A stretch of DNA of 64,000 nt from JAAYTL01 sp031460505 (GCA_031460505.1 JAVKTT010000004.1:217388-281387), one strand, 5' to 3'. Shown: positions 25,494-34,961, counted from the first letter of the stretch. The notes: generated by a model from the letters alone, not told the origin. Numbers and translations: made by a program.

Positions 25494-26246
25494 TTACTTA
25501 ACATTGGCCCTTCTTATAAATGCATATCCTATTGAATATGCTACAAGCATTATTATTAATCCTATTGCAAAGAAACTTTGATTAGATGAGATAAAATTCC
25601 CTTCACTTAAAATACCTATAAAATGATCATAGTCTACAATTCCACCAAAAAATCTACCAATAAAATTAGTTATCCGCTGACTTAACAGTACAAATATACC
25701 AAGCCCTATCCAAAACTTATAGCTAAATCTATATTGCATTACTCCAATAAAATTTGTTATTGAAACCTGTACTAGAAATATAAATGATAATGATAGTATA
25801 TTTGATAATATATTATCTTCACTTATATTAAAAAATCCATATTCAACTATTGGCTCATACCCCATGAAAGAGACTACATGATAATCTATTTTCAGTAAAA
25901 TAATCTGTATTGTAGCAAATAAAAGCACAATTATTAAAGTATTTATTAAGAGATTGATAAAAAAATTCTTACGTGTTCCTCCAAACCCTATAGCTAAGGT
26001 AAAGTTTTCATAATACATTTCTATACTATACACAATAAAAAATATAAATACTGCAAAGAAATTGCTTCCAGCATAGGTCATTGATTGACCAGCCCTTATC
26101 ATTGGTCCAATTACTGTATTAGAACTGATAAGATATGGTATTAAATATGAAGCTATATTTACTATTATCATAACTAGCCAAAACATTCCGGCTCCTTTAA
26201 TTAAATCATGACTCATAAATTTAAACATTCTTTTATTTGCATCCAT
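25494..26246 (-). CDS. ABC transporter permease-like membrane protein
   Basis: 250 residues with six hydrophobic segments (for example GMFWLVMIIVNIASYLIPYLI, SNFFAVFIFFIVYSIEM, LLINTLIIVLLFATIQIILL). No motif allows a family name beyond ABC-2-like permease. Its ATG overlaps nothing but follows the ATPase gene stop directly, so the pair forms a transporter. Third gene of a GntR-ATPase-permease operon, the usual YtrABC-like layout. Substrate unknown. Confidence 0.72.
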   Translation of the reverse strand: MDANKRMFKFMSHDLIKGAGMFWLVMIIVNIASYLIPYLISSNTVIGPMIRAGQSMTYAGSNFFAVFIFFIVYSIEMYYENFTLAIGFGGTRKNFFINLLINTLIIVLLFATIQIILLKIDYHVVSFMGYEPIVEYGFFNISEDNILSNILSLSFIFLVQVSITNFIGVMQYRFSYKFWIGLGIFVLLSQRITNFIGRFFGGIVDYDHFIGILSEGNFISSNQSFFAIGLIIMLVAYSIGYAFIRRANVK

Positions 26247-27122
26247 CTATTTACCCTCCTTTGCAATATTTTCTGTTAAATATATAAATAGCTTTTGAAG
26301 TGGTATATTGCTTATCTCAATATTATTGCTCTTTATCTCTTTTATCTCTTCATCACTTAGCTCACCGTAAATACCTATTATCTTTGTACTTCCGAACTCT
26401 TCACTGTGAATTACCCTTTTATTTTTTATCACTTCATTGATATTATCTTCACGTCCTGATAAGAAATAAGATCTATTAGTCAGGGAATCAACATTGTCCT
26501 TAAGTGCAACTCTTTCTTCATTCAATATAATTACTTCCTCGAATAGATTTGCTACTTCATCAATTAGATGTGTTGAAATAATAACAGTTCTAGGATTTTT
26601 TTCATAATCTGCAAGTAATAAATTATAAAACTTGTATCTCATTGCAGCATCTAGACCTAGTGTTGGCTCGTCAAAGAATGTAAATCTAGATCTTGAAGCT
26701 AAGCCTATTATAAGTCCTACAATAGTTTGATTACCTGTTGAAAGTTTTAAAAACTTTTTCCTTGTATTTAAACCAAATTCATTTATAAGGAATTTTTCAT
26801 AATCTATGTCCCAATCCTTATAAAGTATCCTTGCAAAGGCTAGTATATCCTTAACTTTTTTCTCTTTTATAGAATTAGAAAATTCCCTAACTAAGCAAAA
26901 GTCCTCCATAGCTTTATCATTTTCAAATACTTCTGCATCATCTAATTTTACCTCTCCAGAGTTTCTTATTAATTGCCCTGTTATCAATTTTAAAAGAGTA
27001 GTCTTACCTACACCATTTCTCCCAAGTAGTCCGTATATCTTATTTTCCTCAATTTCTATATCTATATCAGTTAATACTTTATTTTTTCCATATGATTTGT
27101 TTAAATTTACAATCTCAAGCAA
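26247..27122 (-). CDS. ABC transporter ATPase (YtrB-like)
   Basis: 291 residues. Walker A LLGRNGVGKTTLLKL, Walker B TFFDEPTLGLD, switch His in ISTHLIDEVANLFEE. The signature region reads LSTGNQTIVGLIIGLA, departing from LSGGQ, as in other ATPases of GntR-linked exporters. Downstream ~80 residues form a regulatory tail. It begins one base after the GntR gene and ends one base before the permease. Confidence 0.85.
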   Translation of the reverse strand: MLEIVNLNKSYGKNKVLTDIDIEIEENKIYGLLGRNGVGKTTLLKLITGQLIRNSGEVKLDDAEVFENDKAMEDFCLVREFSNSIKEKKVKDILAFARILYKDWDIDYEKFLINEFGLNTRKKFLKLSTGNQTIVGLIIGLASRSRFTFFDEPTLGLDAAMRYKFYNLLLADYEKNPRTVIISTHLIDEVANLFEEVIILNEERVALKDNVDSLTNRSYFLSGREDNINEVIKNKRVIHSEEFGSTKIIGIYGELSDEEIKEIKSNNIEISNIPLQKLFIYLTENIAKEGK

Positions 27123-27123
27123 G

Positions 27124-27492
27124 TTATTCCCCTCCCTTTAAATTTTTAATATGCTCTACAATTTCATCTAAGCTAATCTCTAATCTATCTGCTTCCTCAA
27201 TTATCTTTGGTAATACCTCTTTATAGAATATGCTTTGTCTCTTGCTGATAATCTTCTTACCTGCTCCCTTTGATACAAACATTCCAATACCTCTTTTCTT
27301 ATATAGAATACCTTCTTCTACTAACAAATTAAGCCCTTTCCCTGCGGTAGCTGGATTAATATTATAGATTTTTGCAAATTGATTTGTAGATGGAGCTTGC
27401 TCATCTTCTTTTAAGTTTCCGATTATAATCTCATTCTCTATCATTTCTGCAACCTGTATATATATTGATTTATCCGAGTTCAAGTCTAACAT
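27124..27492 (-). CDS. GntR-family regulator (YtrA type)
   Basis: 122 residues. GntR winged helix (SIYIQVAEMIENEIIIGNLKEDEQAPSTNQFAKIYNINPATAGKGLNLLVEEGILYKKRGIGMFV) and only a short helical C-terminal part, as in the YtrA subgroup that represses its own ABC operon. GGAGGTGA precedes the ATG. A consensus promoter and three 8-base direct repeats lie upstream, the likely binding site. Confidence 0.88.
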   Translation of the reverse strand: MLDLNSDKSIYIQVAEMIENEIIIGNLKEDEQAPSTNQFAKIYNINPATAGKGLNLLVEEGILYKKRGIGMFVSKGAGKKIISKRQSIFYKEVLPKIIEEADRLEISLDEIVEHIKNLKGGE

Positions 27493-27510
27493 ACCATCAC
27501 CTCCGAAGTT

Positions 27511-27534
27511 TTATTGGTTTATTGGTTTATTGGT
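27511..27534. promoter_or_regulatory. Three tandem 8-bp repeats, candidate GntR operator
   Basis: TTATTGGT occurs three times without a break between the -10 and the RBS of the GntR operon. On the minus strand it reads ACCAATAA x3. The position is right for autorepression. Confidence 0.5.
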
Positions 27535-27552
27535 TAGTTACTTATGTAATTA

Positions 27553-27581
27553 AGTATATGCCCTAATATATAATTTGTCAA
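27553..27581 (-). promoter_or_regulatory. Sigma-A promoter of the GntR-ABC operon
   Basis: Minus strand TTGACA (27581-27576), 17 bases, TATACT (27558-27553). Confidence 0.8.
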
Positions 27582-27630
27582 CAAAAAAAATAAAAAATGG
27601 ATAAAGTTTTTTCTCTATCCATCATGATTA

Positions 27631-28845
27631 TTATGCTTTGAAATTGTAAATTGGTTTTATTATTGTTATAATATCTGCTGTATCATTTATAGCTTCTAAT
27701 ATATCATTCATTGATTTATATGCGAATGGAGATTCATCCAATGTTGATTCATTTATGGATGAGGAGTAAATACCCTCCATGCTCCTTTTGAAGTCATCCA
27801 TACTAAGCTCTTCTTTTGCAACACTTCTACTCATCAATCTACCAGCTCCATGAGGTGCTGAATAGTTCCAATCTGGATTTCCTTTACCAATTGCAATGAT
27901 AGAGCCATCTCTCATATTTATAGGTATCATTATCTTCTCACCCCTATAGGCAGCTATAGCACCTTTTCTAATAATATTGTCTTTAAAATTTATATAGTTA
28001 TGAACAGTTTCAAAAGACTCGAAGTCAGCCAGTTTTTTATTTAATAATTCATCTATGATAATATCAGCCATTACCTTTCTATTTATACTTGCATATTCTT
28101 GACAAATATTCATATCATGAAGATACTTCTCTCGATACGTACCTGTTAGATAACATAATTCTTTTGGATAATTTGGTTCTAAATCTTTATAGTTCTTCTT
28201 CAATTCCTTTAATATACTGGTAATTTCTTTTCTTTTCCCATCTTCTTTATATTTTTTAATTATCTCTTCTTTTTTTATGAAGAATTCCTCTTTACCACTA
28301 CAAAGATCAATTGCTAATCTTTGGTATATATCTGCAACTTGCTTACCTAGATTCCTACTTCCAGAATGAATTACTAGATACTTATTGTTGTATTCATCGG
28401 CTCCCACTTCAATAAAATGATTACCTCCACCTAAGGTCCCTAAGCTTCTCTCAATTCTTTTAGTATTTTTTAAATCCCTATAACAGTGTAAATCCTTTAG
28501 CTTTTCAAAATTATGCTTTTTTTCATTGTGTATTTTATTGCCTGAAGGAATTTTATTATGAATTATTTTATCAATAGTAGGCAAATCAATTTCAACATTT
28601 CCTAGTTCAACTGTCAACATACCACAACCGATATCAACACCAACTATATTTGGTATAACTTTATCACCCATATCAGCTGTAAAACCTATAACACAACCAA
28701 CTCCCTGATGAACATCAGGCATTATTCTAACCTTGGAACCCTCAATAAAGTCTTGATCTAGAAGTGTTACTATCTGTTGCTTTGCTCCCTCTTCTAAATC
28801 TTTAGCATATATTTTAGCATCTGCAAATTTACCTTGTAATTCCAC
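27631..28845 (-). CDS. rtcB: RtcB-family RNA ligase
   Basis: 404 residues. Manganese/GMP-site motifs: MPDVHQGVGCVIGFT, GVDIGCGML (metal Cys), GTLGGGNHFIEVG, VIHSGSRNLGKQVA, and the GMP-linked His region APHGAGRLMSR near residue 330. RtcB joins 2',3'-cyclic phosphate or 3'-phosphate RNA ends to 5'-OH ends and acts in RNA repair. No archease or RtcA gene is beside it. Divergent from the symporter gene at 29039. Confidence 0.92.
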   Translation of the reverse strand: MELQGKFADAKIYAKDLEEGAKQQIVTLLDQDFIEGSKVRIMPDVHQGVGCVIGFTADMGDKVIPNIVGVDIGCGMLTVELGNVEIDLPTIDKIIHNKIPSGNKIHNEKKHNFEKLKDLHCYRDLKNTKRIERSLGTLGGGNHFIEVGADEYNNKYLVIHSGSRNLGKQVADIYQRLAIDLCSGKEEFFIKKEEIIKKYKEDGKRKEITSILKELKKNYKDLEPNYPKELCYLTGTYREKYLHDMNICQEYASINRKVMADIIIDELLNKKLADFESFETVHNYINFKDNIIRKGAIAAYRGEKIMIPINMRDGSIIAIGKGNPDWNYSAPHGAGRLMSRSVAKEELSMDDFKRSMEGIYSSSINESTLDESPFAYKSMNDILEAINDTADIITIIKPIYNFKA

Positions 28846-29038
28846 ATTATCATCCTTTCAATGAAACTATAAACGACATCTATTACTCTACTCAGTTTCA
28901 ATATAGCATAAGCTAATTCAAGTCTCAAGGGGCTTGTTTGTGAATAGATGGAAATTTAAAATCATATATTATATTGGATTTATATTTGTAGTATAAGTTC
29001 AAATTTTTCTAATTTTATTATTAAAAGGAGTGATATAA

Positions 29039-30217
29039 ATGTCAAAAGTCAAAGACAATCTATTATTTAAACTTCTTGTTGCAATCATAATTGGTGTTGT
29101 TGTAGGTTTACTTGTTAATGAAACTATCATTGGTATTCTAATGACAATCAAAGAAATCGTAGGCCAATTTATCTTCTTCTGTGTACCACTTATAATTATA
29201 GGATTTATTACACCAGCTATTGTTGAATTAAAGTCAAATGCGACAAAAATGCTTGGTGCAACTTTAGCTATAGCATATACCTCTTCAGTACTTGGTGGTA
29301 CATTTTCAGCAATTTCAGGGTATGCAATCATTCCAAAACTTAACATTCCAACTGATGTGGCATCATTAAAAGAACTTCCTAATTTAGTATTTCAATTAAA
29401 CATTCCTCCGATACTATCAGTTATGTCAGCACTTGTATTTTCAATAATGATAGGTTTAGCAATTAATTGGACTAAGTCTAAGAACTTGGAGAGTATATTT
29501 CAGGAGTTTAATAAAGTGATATTGGCAGTTGTAAATAAAATGGTAATACCTGCACTTCCAATATTCATAGCAACTACATTTGCATCTCTTTCATATGAGG
29601 GTAGTATAACTAGGCAGTTACCAGTATTCATAAGTATTATAATTATTGTGTTAGTTGCTCATTGGATATGGATTGCATTGCTTTATGCCCTTGGTGGTGT
29701 TATTTCTAAAGAAAATCCATTAGAAGTACTTAAACATTATGGTCCTGCTTACGTTACAGCCCTTGGTACTATGTCATCAGCTGCGACTATGTCAGTGGCA
29801 CTAGAAAGTGCAAGAAAATCTAAAGTACTAGATAGAGAAGTCATAGATTTTGTAATTCCATTTGGTGCAACAGCACATCTTTGCGGATCAGTAATTACAG
29901 AAGTTTTCTTTGTTATGACAATCTCTAAAATTATATATGGTCAGATTCCACCTGTTGGAACAATGATATTATTCATTATATTATTAGGATTATTTGCAGT
30001 AGCAGCGCCAGGAGTGCCTGGTGGCACAGTTATGGCATCTTTAGGTATAGTAACTGGTGTCTTAGGATTTGATACTGCAGGAGTAGCCTTATTAATGTCC
30101 ATATTTGCTCTACAAGATAGCTTTGGTACTGCATGTAATATCACTGGAGATGGTGCTATAGCTTTAATGATTACAGGAATATTTAAAAATAAGAAAAAGC
30201 AGGTTAAAACTAGTTAA
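29039..30217 (+). CDS. Dicarboxylate/amino acid:cation symporter
   Basis: 392 residues, DAACS (SLC1) family. Visible are the two re-entrant/TM7-8 motifs: TMSSAATMSVALESARKS (serine-rich hairpin HP1), PFGATAHLCGSVITEVFF, and VPGGTVMASLGIV (HP2), ending with QDSFGTACNITGDGAIALM. Imports glutamate, aspartate or C4-dicarboxylates with sodium or protons. RBS AAAGGAG. Single gene closed by a terminator. Confidence 0.88.
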   Translation: MSKVKDNLLFKLLVAIIIGVVVGLLVNETIIGILMTIKEIVGQFIFFCVPLIIIGFITPAIVELKSNATKMLGATLAIAYTSSVLGGTFSAISGYAIIPKLNIPTDVASLKELPNLVFQLNIPPILSVMSALVFSIMIGLAINWTKSKNLESIFQEFNKVILAVVNKMVIPALPIFIATTFASLSYEGSITRQLPVFISIIIIVLVAHWIWIALLYALGGVISKENPLEVLKHYGPAYVTALGTMSSAATMSVALESARKSKVLDREVIDFVIPFGATAHLCGSVITEVFFVMTISKIIYGQIPPVGTMILFIILLGLFAVAAPGVPGGTVMASLGIVTGVLGFDTAGVALLMSIFALQDSFGTACNITGDGAIALMITGIFKNKKKQVKTS

Positions 30218-30237
30218 GTAGTATTCCTAAATATAAA

Positions 30238-30270
30238 AGACATCTGATAGTTTCAATTTATCAGATGTCT
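30238..30270. terminator. Terminator after the DAACS gene
   Basis: 12-bp stem AGACATCTGATA / TATCAGATGTCT with a 9-base loop, then TTATTCTTATTT. Confidence 0.8.
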
Positions 30271-30286
30271 TTATTCTTATTTCATA

Positions 30287-30709
30287 TTAATTAAATTTCC
30301 AGAGATTAGCTCCTGTTTCTTCATCATATTCTCTATCTACTTTACCATCAATTACATCTACTATTAATTCTGCTGTAACACTCACTCTTGCAAAGTGCAT
30401 ATGTCCACCATAAACTCTATTATCATCATGAGCTACTGAACCATGCAGATGTAGATATGCCTCTCCATCTTTTTCTGCTATATTACCTTCTAAACTAACA
30501 ATTTCCATATCACCTGTTAATTCTTTTATAAGATACTCTTTTGTATCAGCGGCGTATAAGCTAATTTCAACCTTATCAACTGCTGCCAGTCCTGATACTC
30601 TACCTAGACTAATATTTTCTTCTCTTGCAAGCTTTAATATTGAATCAATTAATTCTTCACCTTTTTGTAATCTAACTACATATTTGTCTTTAAATCTTCT
30701 GTATTCCAT
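30287..30709 (-). CDS. PPC/DUF296 domain protein
   Basis: 140 residues covering one PPC (DUF296) domain: YVVRLQKGEELIDSILKLAREENISLGRVSGLAAVDKVEISLY, then the metal-binding LHLHGSVAHDDNRVYGGHMHFARVSVTAEL with its clustered His. Bacterial members are small trimeric proteins of unclear function, often called DNA-binding by similarity to plant AT-hook proteins. The ATG at 30709 has GGAGGAAGG; an in-frame ATG at 30739 has none. Confidence 0.82.
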   Translation of the reverse strand: MEYRRFKDKYVVRLQKGEELIDSILKLAREENISLGRVSGLAAVDKVEISLYAADTKEYLIKELTGDMEIVSLEGNIAEKDGEAYLHLHGSVAHDDNRVYGGHMHFARVSVTAELIVDVIDGKVDREYDEETGANLWKFN

Positions 30710-30813
30710 TTTGTCCTTCCTCCTCCTAAAATCTGTCAATTTATAGATTTCATTATATCACTACTTTTCAATATTTTACATATACACTTTATTAACTAAT
30801 AACTTCTATCAAG

Positions 30814-32958
30814 CTACTCTTCAAGCCTAATCTGTTGCAAGATCTCTTTTATATTTTTATTATCTATAGATTTTATTGTATTAGATATCAATTCCCGTCT
30901 TTCTTCTCTGCTTAAATTTCCTGAAATAATATTGTATAAGAAATCCTTAAATTTAATATAGTCTGCGGACTCTAAAACTTCTTTATTTAAACCAGTTATA
31001 TTATGTCTGAGTGTCTCCTTACTCATTCTAACAAAAGTCAATCTAAAATCATCTATTCTTTCCAGGGCCTTATCTAAATCCTCCAAATATAAATCCATAT
31101 AAAATACATATATTGGAATATGGTTTTCTGTAACATCATATGCATCCCTTGCTCCTTCGTAGTCTTCTAAAAGAGATTTGTATCTACCTAATTCTGTATA
31201 ATACATACTTCCTCTCTCTTCTATTGGAATTATTTCAAATGCTTTGTCAATTAAATCACTATACTCTAATTTAGAATCTTTACTCATATTCCCAACAACA
31301 ACCAATAGTAAAGAACCATCATCATAAGCTTCCATATACCGATTAGCATATTCAATAGCCGTTTTTATATACTCTTGACGATTCTCCCAACCAAAAGCAT
31401 ATATTTTAGAAAGATATATAAGTGCTTCCTCATTTTCTGGGTCTTTTTCTAAAATTTCTTCATAGTGGTCTATGGCCTTTTCATATTCCCACTTTTGTAT
31501 AAAGTTCTCTCCTTTTGAAATTTGCCCTTTAATCTTAACAGTTGATAATTCATCATAAAACTTAATCAGAGGAATACTGCTTCCTACCATATTTCCTTCG
31601 CTATCAAATGCATTAACCATAATTGAATATTCACTTCCGTGAAAAAATGAACCTAATATTGAAGTAGGTAATACTCTAAGTTCATTATCATCATCTCCAT
31701 CATAGCCCATGACATCCACAAATCTACTTGCTTTTCGAATATCGATTTCGGTACTGGTCTCCTTGATATTAATATTTCCTTTACTATCCCTTATGGTTGT
31801 TCTAAACACACCAGTATTTGTTGGGTTATAAAAATTAACCGTTTGGATTTGATAATGCTCTGCACCATTTACTGGCTCCCATGATACTGTAAATTTGCTA
31901 TTTTCTACAACTGTTCCAATCCCCGGGGACAATATCTCCATTGGTGATGCAAGTTCAAAATCAAAACGTGTATCATTATTTAATTCTAGGACCCAAATAT
32001 TTTTTCTCAAATAAACTTTATTATATGCTATGGAAGGATTTATACCTATTCCAATATCATATCTACCAGATCTTAAGCCTAGAGTCTCAAACTCTCCATT
32101 TATATCAGTTATTCCTATTAAATCAGTATATCCTACATTGTAACCAGAGCCTTCTTTTTGGACGTAGATTTCTACAAAAGGCATAGGCTCTCCATCAAAA
32201 CTTACCGTTCCTCTAATTTTGTACTCGCCTTTTAAACCCGTTACATATTCACTATACCATTCATTTCTTCTATCAGGAATGGGACTGCCAAATAGTGTAT
32301 AATTATAATCATTTTTCTCTACTGCCTTATCAAAGTGTTTTCTGGCTAATTCTTCATTACCAGTAAAGGCAAGTATATTCCCCATTAAATAATCATATCT
32401 AGAATCTACTTCATCACTATTATATATTTCCAGTATCTGATTTGCACCAGCATAATCTCTGTTTGCAAATAGACAATATGATTTATATAAATCACTAGTA
32501 TATACTAATTCTAAATCTTCCTGTGTCTTACCCCATTCAATCCATTGACGGAGTCCATATGCATCTTGAGAAGCTAAATGTAAATCCATGATTTTAGAAT
32601 ATGCTGCAAAGTAGTATTCACTATCCTTAAATTCATATAGTATCCTTTCTAATGCTTCTTTACTTTTAATCATATCATCTGGACTTACATCACTGTTAGA
32701 GCCTTGCATTTGAGTAAATAATTTATACTTATATAGGCCACCAGTAAGGTGATTTGCCATTTCATATAAGGCTCTATCTTCATTAAACTTAATAGGATAT
32801 GAAAAATATGCATCATAAAAGATTCCTGCTTTTGCCGAACCTTTACTGTTTAAAATATATGCTATTTCGTAGGTAATAAAAGGTCCAGCAACAACAAATA
32901 TAAATATCATAGAAATAGTAATAGCTATAATGGTTTTCATTTTTAATTTAATCTTCAT
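30814..32958 (-). CDS. Membrane-anchored TPR protein of an ECF sigma operon
   Basis: 714 residues. N-terminal membrane segment (TIIAITISMIFIFVVAGPFITYEIAYIL), then an extracytoplasmic or luminal helical region with TPR-like repeats (~50-230). Next come a carboxypeptidase-regulatory-like beta domain (~238-320, GEYKIRGTVSFDGEPMPFVEIYVQ), an FN3-like domain (~330-480) and C-terminal TPRs (~490-680, for example WEYEKAIDHYEEILEKDPENEEALIYLSKIYAFG). ATG 32958 has AGGTGG and overlaps the anti-sigma gene by 11 bases. No enzyme motif seen. Coupled expression suggests a sensor or effector of the sigma system. Confidence 0.7.
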   Translation of the reverse strand: MKIKLKMKTIIAITISMIFIFVVAGPFITYEIAYILNSKGSAKAGIFYDAYFSYPIKFNEDRALYEMANHLTGGLYKYKLFTQMQGSNSDVSPDDMIKSKEALERILYEFKDSEYYFAAYSKIMDLHLASQDAYGLRQWIEWGKTQEDLELVYTSDLYKSYCLFANRDYAGANQILEIYNSDEVDSRYDYLMGNILAFTGNEELARKHFDKAVEKNDYNYTLFGSPIPDRRNEWYSEYVTGLKGEYKIRGTVSFDGEPMPFVEIYVQKEGSGYNVGYTDLIGITDINGEFETLGLRSGRYDIGIGINPSIAYNKVYLRKNIWVLELNNDTRFDFELASPMEILSPGIGTVVENSKFTVSWEPVNGAEHYQIQTVNFYNPTNTGVFRTTIRDSKGNINIKETSTEIDIRKASRFVDVMGYDGDDDNELRVLPTSILGSFFHGSEYSIMVNAFDSEGNMVGSSIPLIKFYDELSTVKIKGQISKGENFIQKWEYEKAIDHYEEILEKDPENEEALIYLSKIYAFGWENRQEYIKTAIEYANRYMEAYDDGSLLLVVVGNMSKDSKLEYSDLIDKAFEIIPIEERGSMYYTELGRYKSLLEDYEGARDAYDVTENHIPIYVFYMDLYLEDLDKALERIDDFRLTFVRMSKETLRHNITGLNKEVLESADYIKFKDFLYNIISGNLSREERRELISNTIKSIDNKNIKEILQQIRLEE

Positions 32959-33265
32959 TATAAGCCACCTCATCTATATCCCTGATAATAATCTGAGAAG
33001 TTCCTATATCAATTATCTGAGTACTAGGATATGAAAATAGCTCTTTAGGAATAATTGTTATTATAAACAATCCAGCAATACCAACTAATACTGGAACAAG
33101 CGGAATTTCTATTTCTTTATTTAAAATTTCACTTAACTTTTCTCTTAATGATTTCTCTCTTTTAGACATAATTCTGCCCATTAGATCTTGTGATAATTTT
33201 ATATCCTTTGTCTCTTCTGTCATAGCCTCTTTAATTTTATCTTTAAATAAATCCTTATGTTCCAT
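32948..33265 (-). CDS. Putative anti-sigma factor, single-pass membrane protein
   Basis: 105 residues: a charged cytoplasmic helix-rich part (1-60), one membrane helix (VPVLVGIAGLFIITIIPKELF) and a short outer tail. No zinc-binding HxxxCxxC motif is present, so it is not a ZAS-type anti-sigma. The role is inferred from the one-base overlap with the sigma gene upstream and the membrane topology. Confidence 0.65.
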   Translation of the reverse strand: MEHKDLFKDKIKEAMTEETKDIKLSQDLMGRIMSKREKSLREKLSEILNKEIEIPLVPVLVGIAGLFIITIIPKELFSYPSTQIIDIGTSQIIIRDIDEVAYNED

Positions 33266-33792
33266 TATGCTTCCTCCTTTACAAGGATTTTTTTTAGTTC
33301 TACCCTTCCTCTAGATAGTCTACTCTTAATGGTTCCTTCCTTCTCACCTAAGACTTCTGACATCTCCTTAATAGATAAATCATCAAAGTAGAAAAGTACC
33401 AATACTTGTTTGTAGATAATCTTAAGATTATCCATGGCCATCTTTATACTTTCCGTCTCCATATTTAAAATTGTAATATCTTCTATATCATCATTTGACT
33501 GTAAATAATCTTCGTAGGGTATGGTGGGCATAGATGATTTTAGAAAGTCCATGGTCACATTATGAGAAATCCTATATATCCAAGTATAGATAGAGCTATC
33601 TCCTTTAAAGTTCTTTATATATTTAAAGACTCTAATAAAGGTCTCCTGAACAATGTCTTCTGCATGTTTTTCGTCTTTAATAACTAGATAAGTAGACTTT
33701 AAAAGCTTATTTCCATATAAGTTTATTAATTCATAATAAGCCTCTTCTTTTCCTTTTTTGAGATCTCTTATGAGTTTCTTTTCATTCATCAT
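33265..33792 (-). CDS. ECF RNA polymerase sigma factor
   Basis: 175 residues with region 2 (YELINLYGNKLLKSTYLVIKDEKHAEDIVQETFIRVFKYI) and region 4 (LKIIYKQVLVLFYFDDLSIKEMSEVLGEKEGTIKSRLSRGRVELKKIL). Typical SigW/SigV-like length. GGAGGG precedes ATG ATG. Heads a three-gene operon with an anti-sigma candidate and the TPR protein. Autoregulation is expected but I do not see a clear ECF promoter (AAC/CGT type). Confidence 0.9.
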   Translation of the reverse strand: MMNEKKLIRDLKKGKEEAYYELINLYGNKLLKSTYLVIKDEKHAEDIVQETFIRVFKYIKNFKGDSSIYTWIYRISHNVTMDFLKSSMPTIPYEDYLQSNDDIEDITILNMETESIKMAMDNLKIIYKQVLVLFYFDDLSIKEMSEVLGEKEGTIKSRLSRGRVELKKILVKEEA

Positions 33793-33872
33793 CTACCCTC
33801 CTTACTTATTAGACTGAATTTACTTGGAAAGGTTGCATATTTTTTACATCTAACTATTAGTATTCATTATAA

Positions 33873-33909
33873 TGAACAGAATTTTGCGTCCCTACTGTTC
33901 ATTTTGTTC
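33873..33909. repeat. Intergenic palindromic repeat, family A copy 2
   Basis: 37 bases starting TGAACAGAATTTTG, with GTCCCT and TGTTCATTTTGTTC; closely similar to 23085-23120. It lies just beyond the terminator of the DMT gene, upstream of the sigma operon. Confidence 0.6.
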
Positions 33910-33910
33910 A

Positions 33911-33940
33911 AAAAAAGATACTCACAACAAGTAAGTATCT
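33911..33940 (-). terminator. Terminator after the DMT transporter
   Basis: Minus-strand stem AGATACTTAC / GTGAGTATCT with a 5-base loop and a run of seven T. Confidence 0.85.
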
Positions 33941-34861
33941 TTATTTTATAGAATTTGAAGTTATATGATTTAATGCTTTTATGTTAAAATTATCAGCCTG
34001 AGATATAAGCATTCCAAATAGCATAAGGATACAACCTAGTAATCCTTTTGCTGGCAGTCTTTCGCCTAGGATAAGCATTCCTCCTATAGCAGCAAATACT
34101 GACTCCATGCTCATTGCAATGGCAGCATGGGAGGCTTTAGCATACTTTTGAGCTACAGCTTGTAATGTGTATGCTATACCTACAGACATAAATCCTCCAT
34201 AAAGTATTGGTATTATAGCTTTAATAATATTTGATATTTGAATATCTTCAAATAAAAATGCAGCTATAAAACTTAGTACAGAACATGTAGCAAATTGAGC
34301 TGATGAAAGCTTCAATGAATCTACTCTCTTAGTGAAGAAACCTATTAAAATTATATGTATTGCCCAAAACACTGACCCTATTAGTTGAAGTAAATCTCCA
34401 AATCCTATAGTTAAGTCTTCATTAATACTAAGAAAATATAAACCAATAGTTGCTACGATTGCACCTATCCATATATTAGCCGAAGTTTTTTGTTTTAAAA
34501 ACAGTCCTAAAATCGGTACAATAACTATATACAATGTAGTAATAAATCCCGCTTTAGCTGCAGTAGTATACATAAGACCTATTTGCTGTAATGTTGCTGC
34601 TATAAACAACACACTACCAGCTATAATTCCATATTTTATAATTTGTTTATTATTATCTTCCATTTCATTGTTTGATTTATCTTCAGGTTTAGAAAATATT
34701 TTAATCACTGGTATAAGTGATAAACTACCTAACCCAAATCTTATCCCATTATAAGTAAAAGCTTCTACATGTTCCATTCCAACTCTTTGTGCAACAAATG
34801 CAAATCCCCAAATCATTGCTGTTATTAGTAATAATAAACTTGATCGTAATTCTTTATTCAT
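33941..34861 (-). CDS. DMT (EamA) family exporter
   Basis: 306 residues, ten predicted helices in two EamA repeats. Typical stretches are LLLITAMIWGFAFVAQRVGMEHVEAFTYNGIRFGLG near the start and the second-repeat ending AAIGGMLILGERLPAKGLLGCILMLFGMLIS. These drug/metabolite transporters export amino acids, nucleobases or drugs. No neighbour indicates a substrate. Confidence 0.85.
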   Translation of the reverse strand: MNKELRSSLLLLITAMIWGFAFVAQRVGMEHVEAFTYNGIRFGLGSLSLIPVIKIFSKPEDKSNNEMEDNNKQIIKYGIIAGSVLFIAATLQQIGLMYTTAAKAGFITTLYIVIVPILGLFLKQKTSANIWIGAIVATIGLYFLSINEDLTIGFGDLLQLIGSVFWAIHIILIGFFTKRVDSLKLSSAQFATCSVLSFIAAFLFEDIQISNIIKAIIPILYGGFMSVGIAYTLQAVAQKYAKASHAAIAMSMESVFAAIGGMLILGERLPAKGLLGCILMLFGMLISQADNFNIKALNHITSNSIK

Positions 34862-34922
34862 CCTAAGTCCTCCGTATTCCTTGTTTAAAGTGTCTAAACT
34901 TATAATGTTCTATTATATATAA

Positions 34923-34956
34923 ATACACCTCCAAAAGTCAAACTTTGAAGGTGTAT
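34923..34956 (-). terminator. Terminator after chorismate mutase
   Basis: ATACACCT / AGGTGTAT with inner AAAG/CTTT pairing, followed on the minus strand by TTATATATAA. Confidence 0.7.
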
Positions 34957-34961
34957 ATTAA

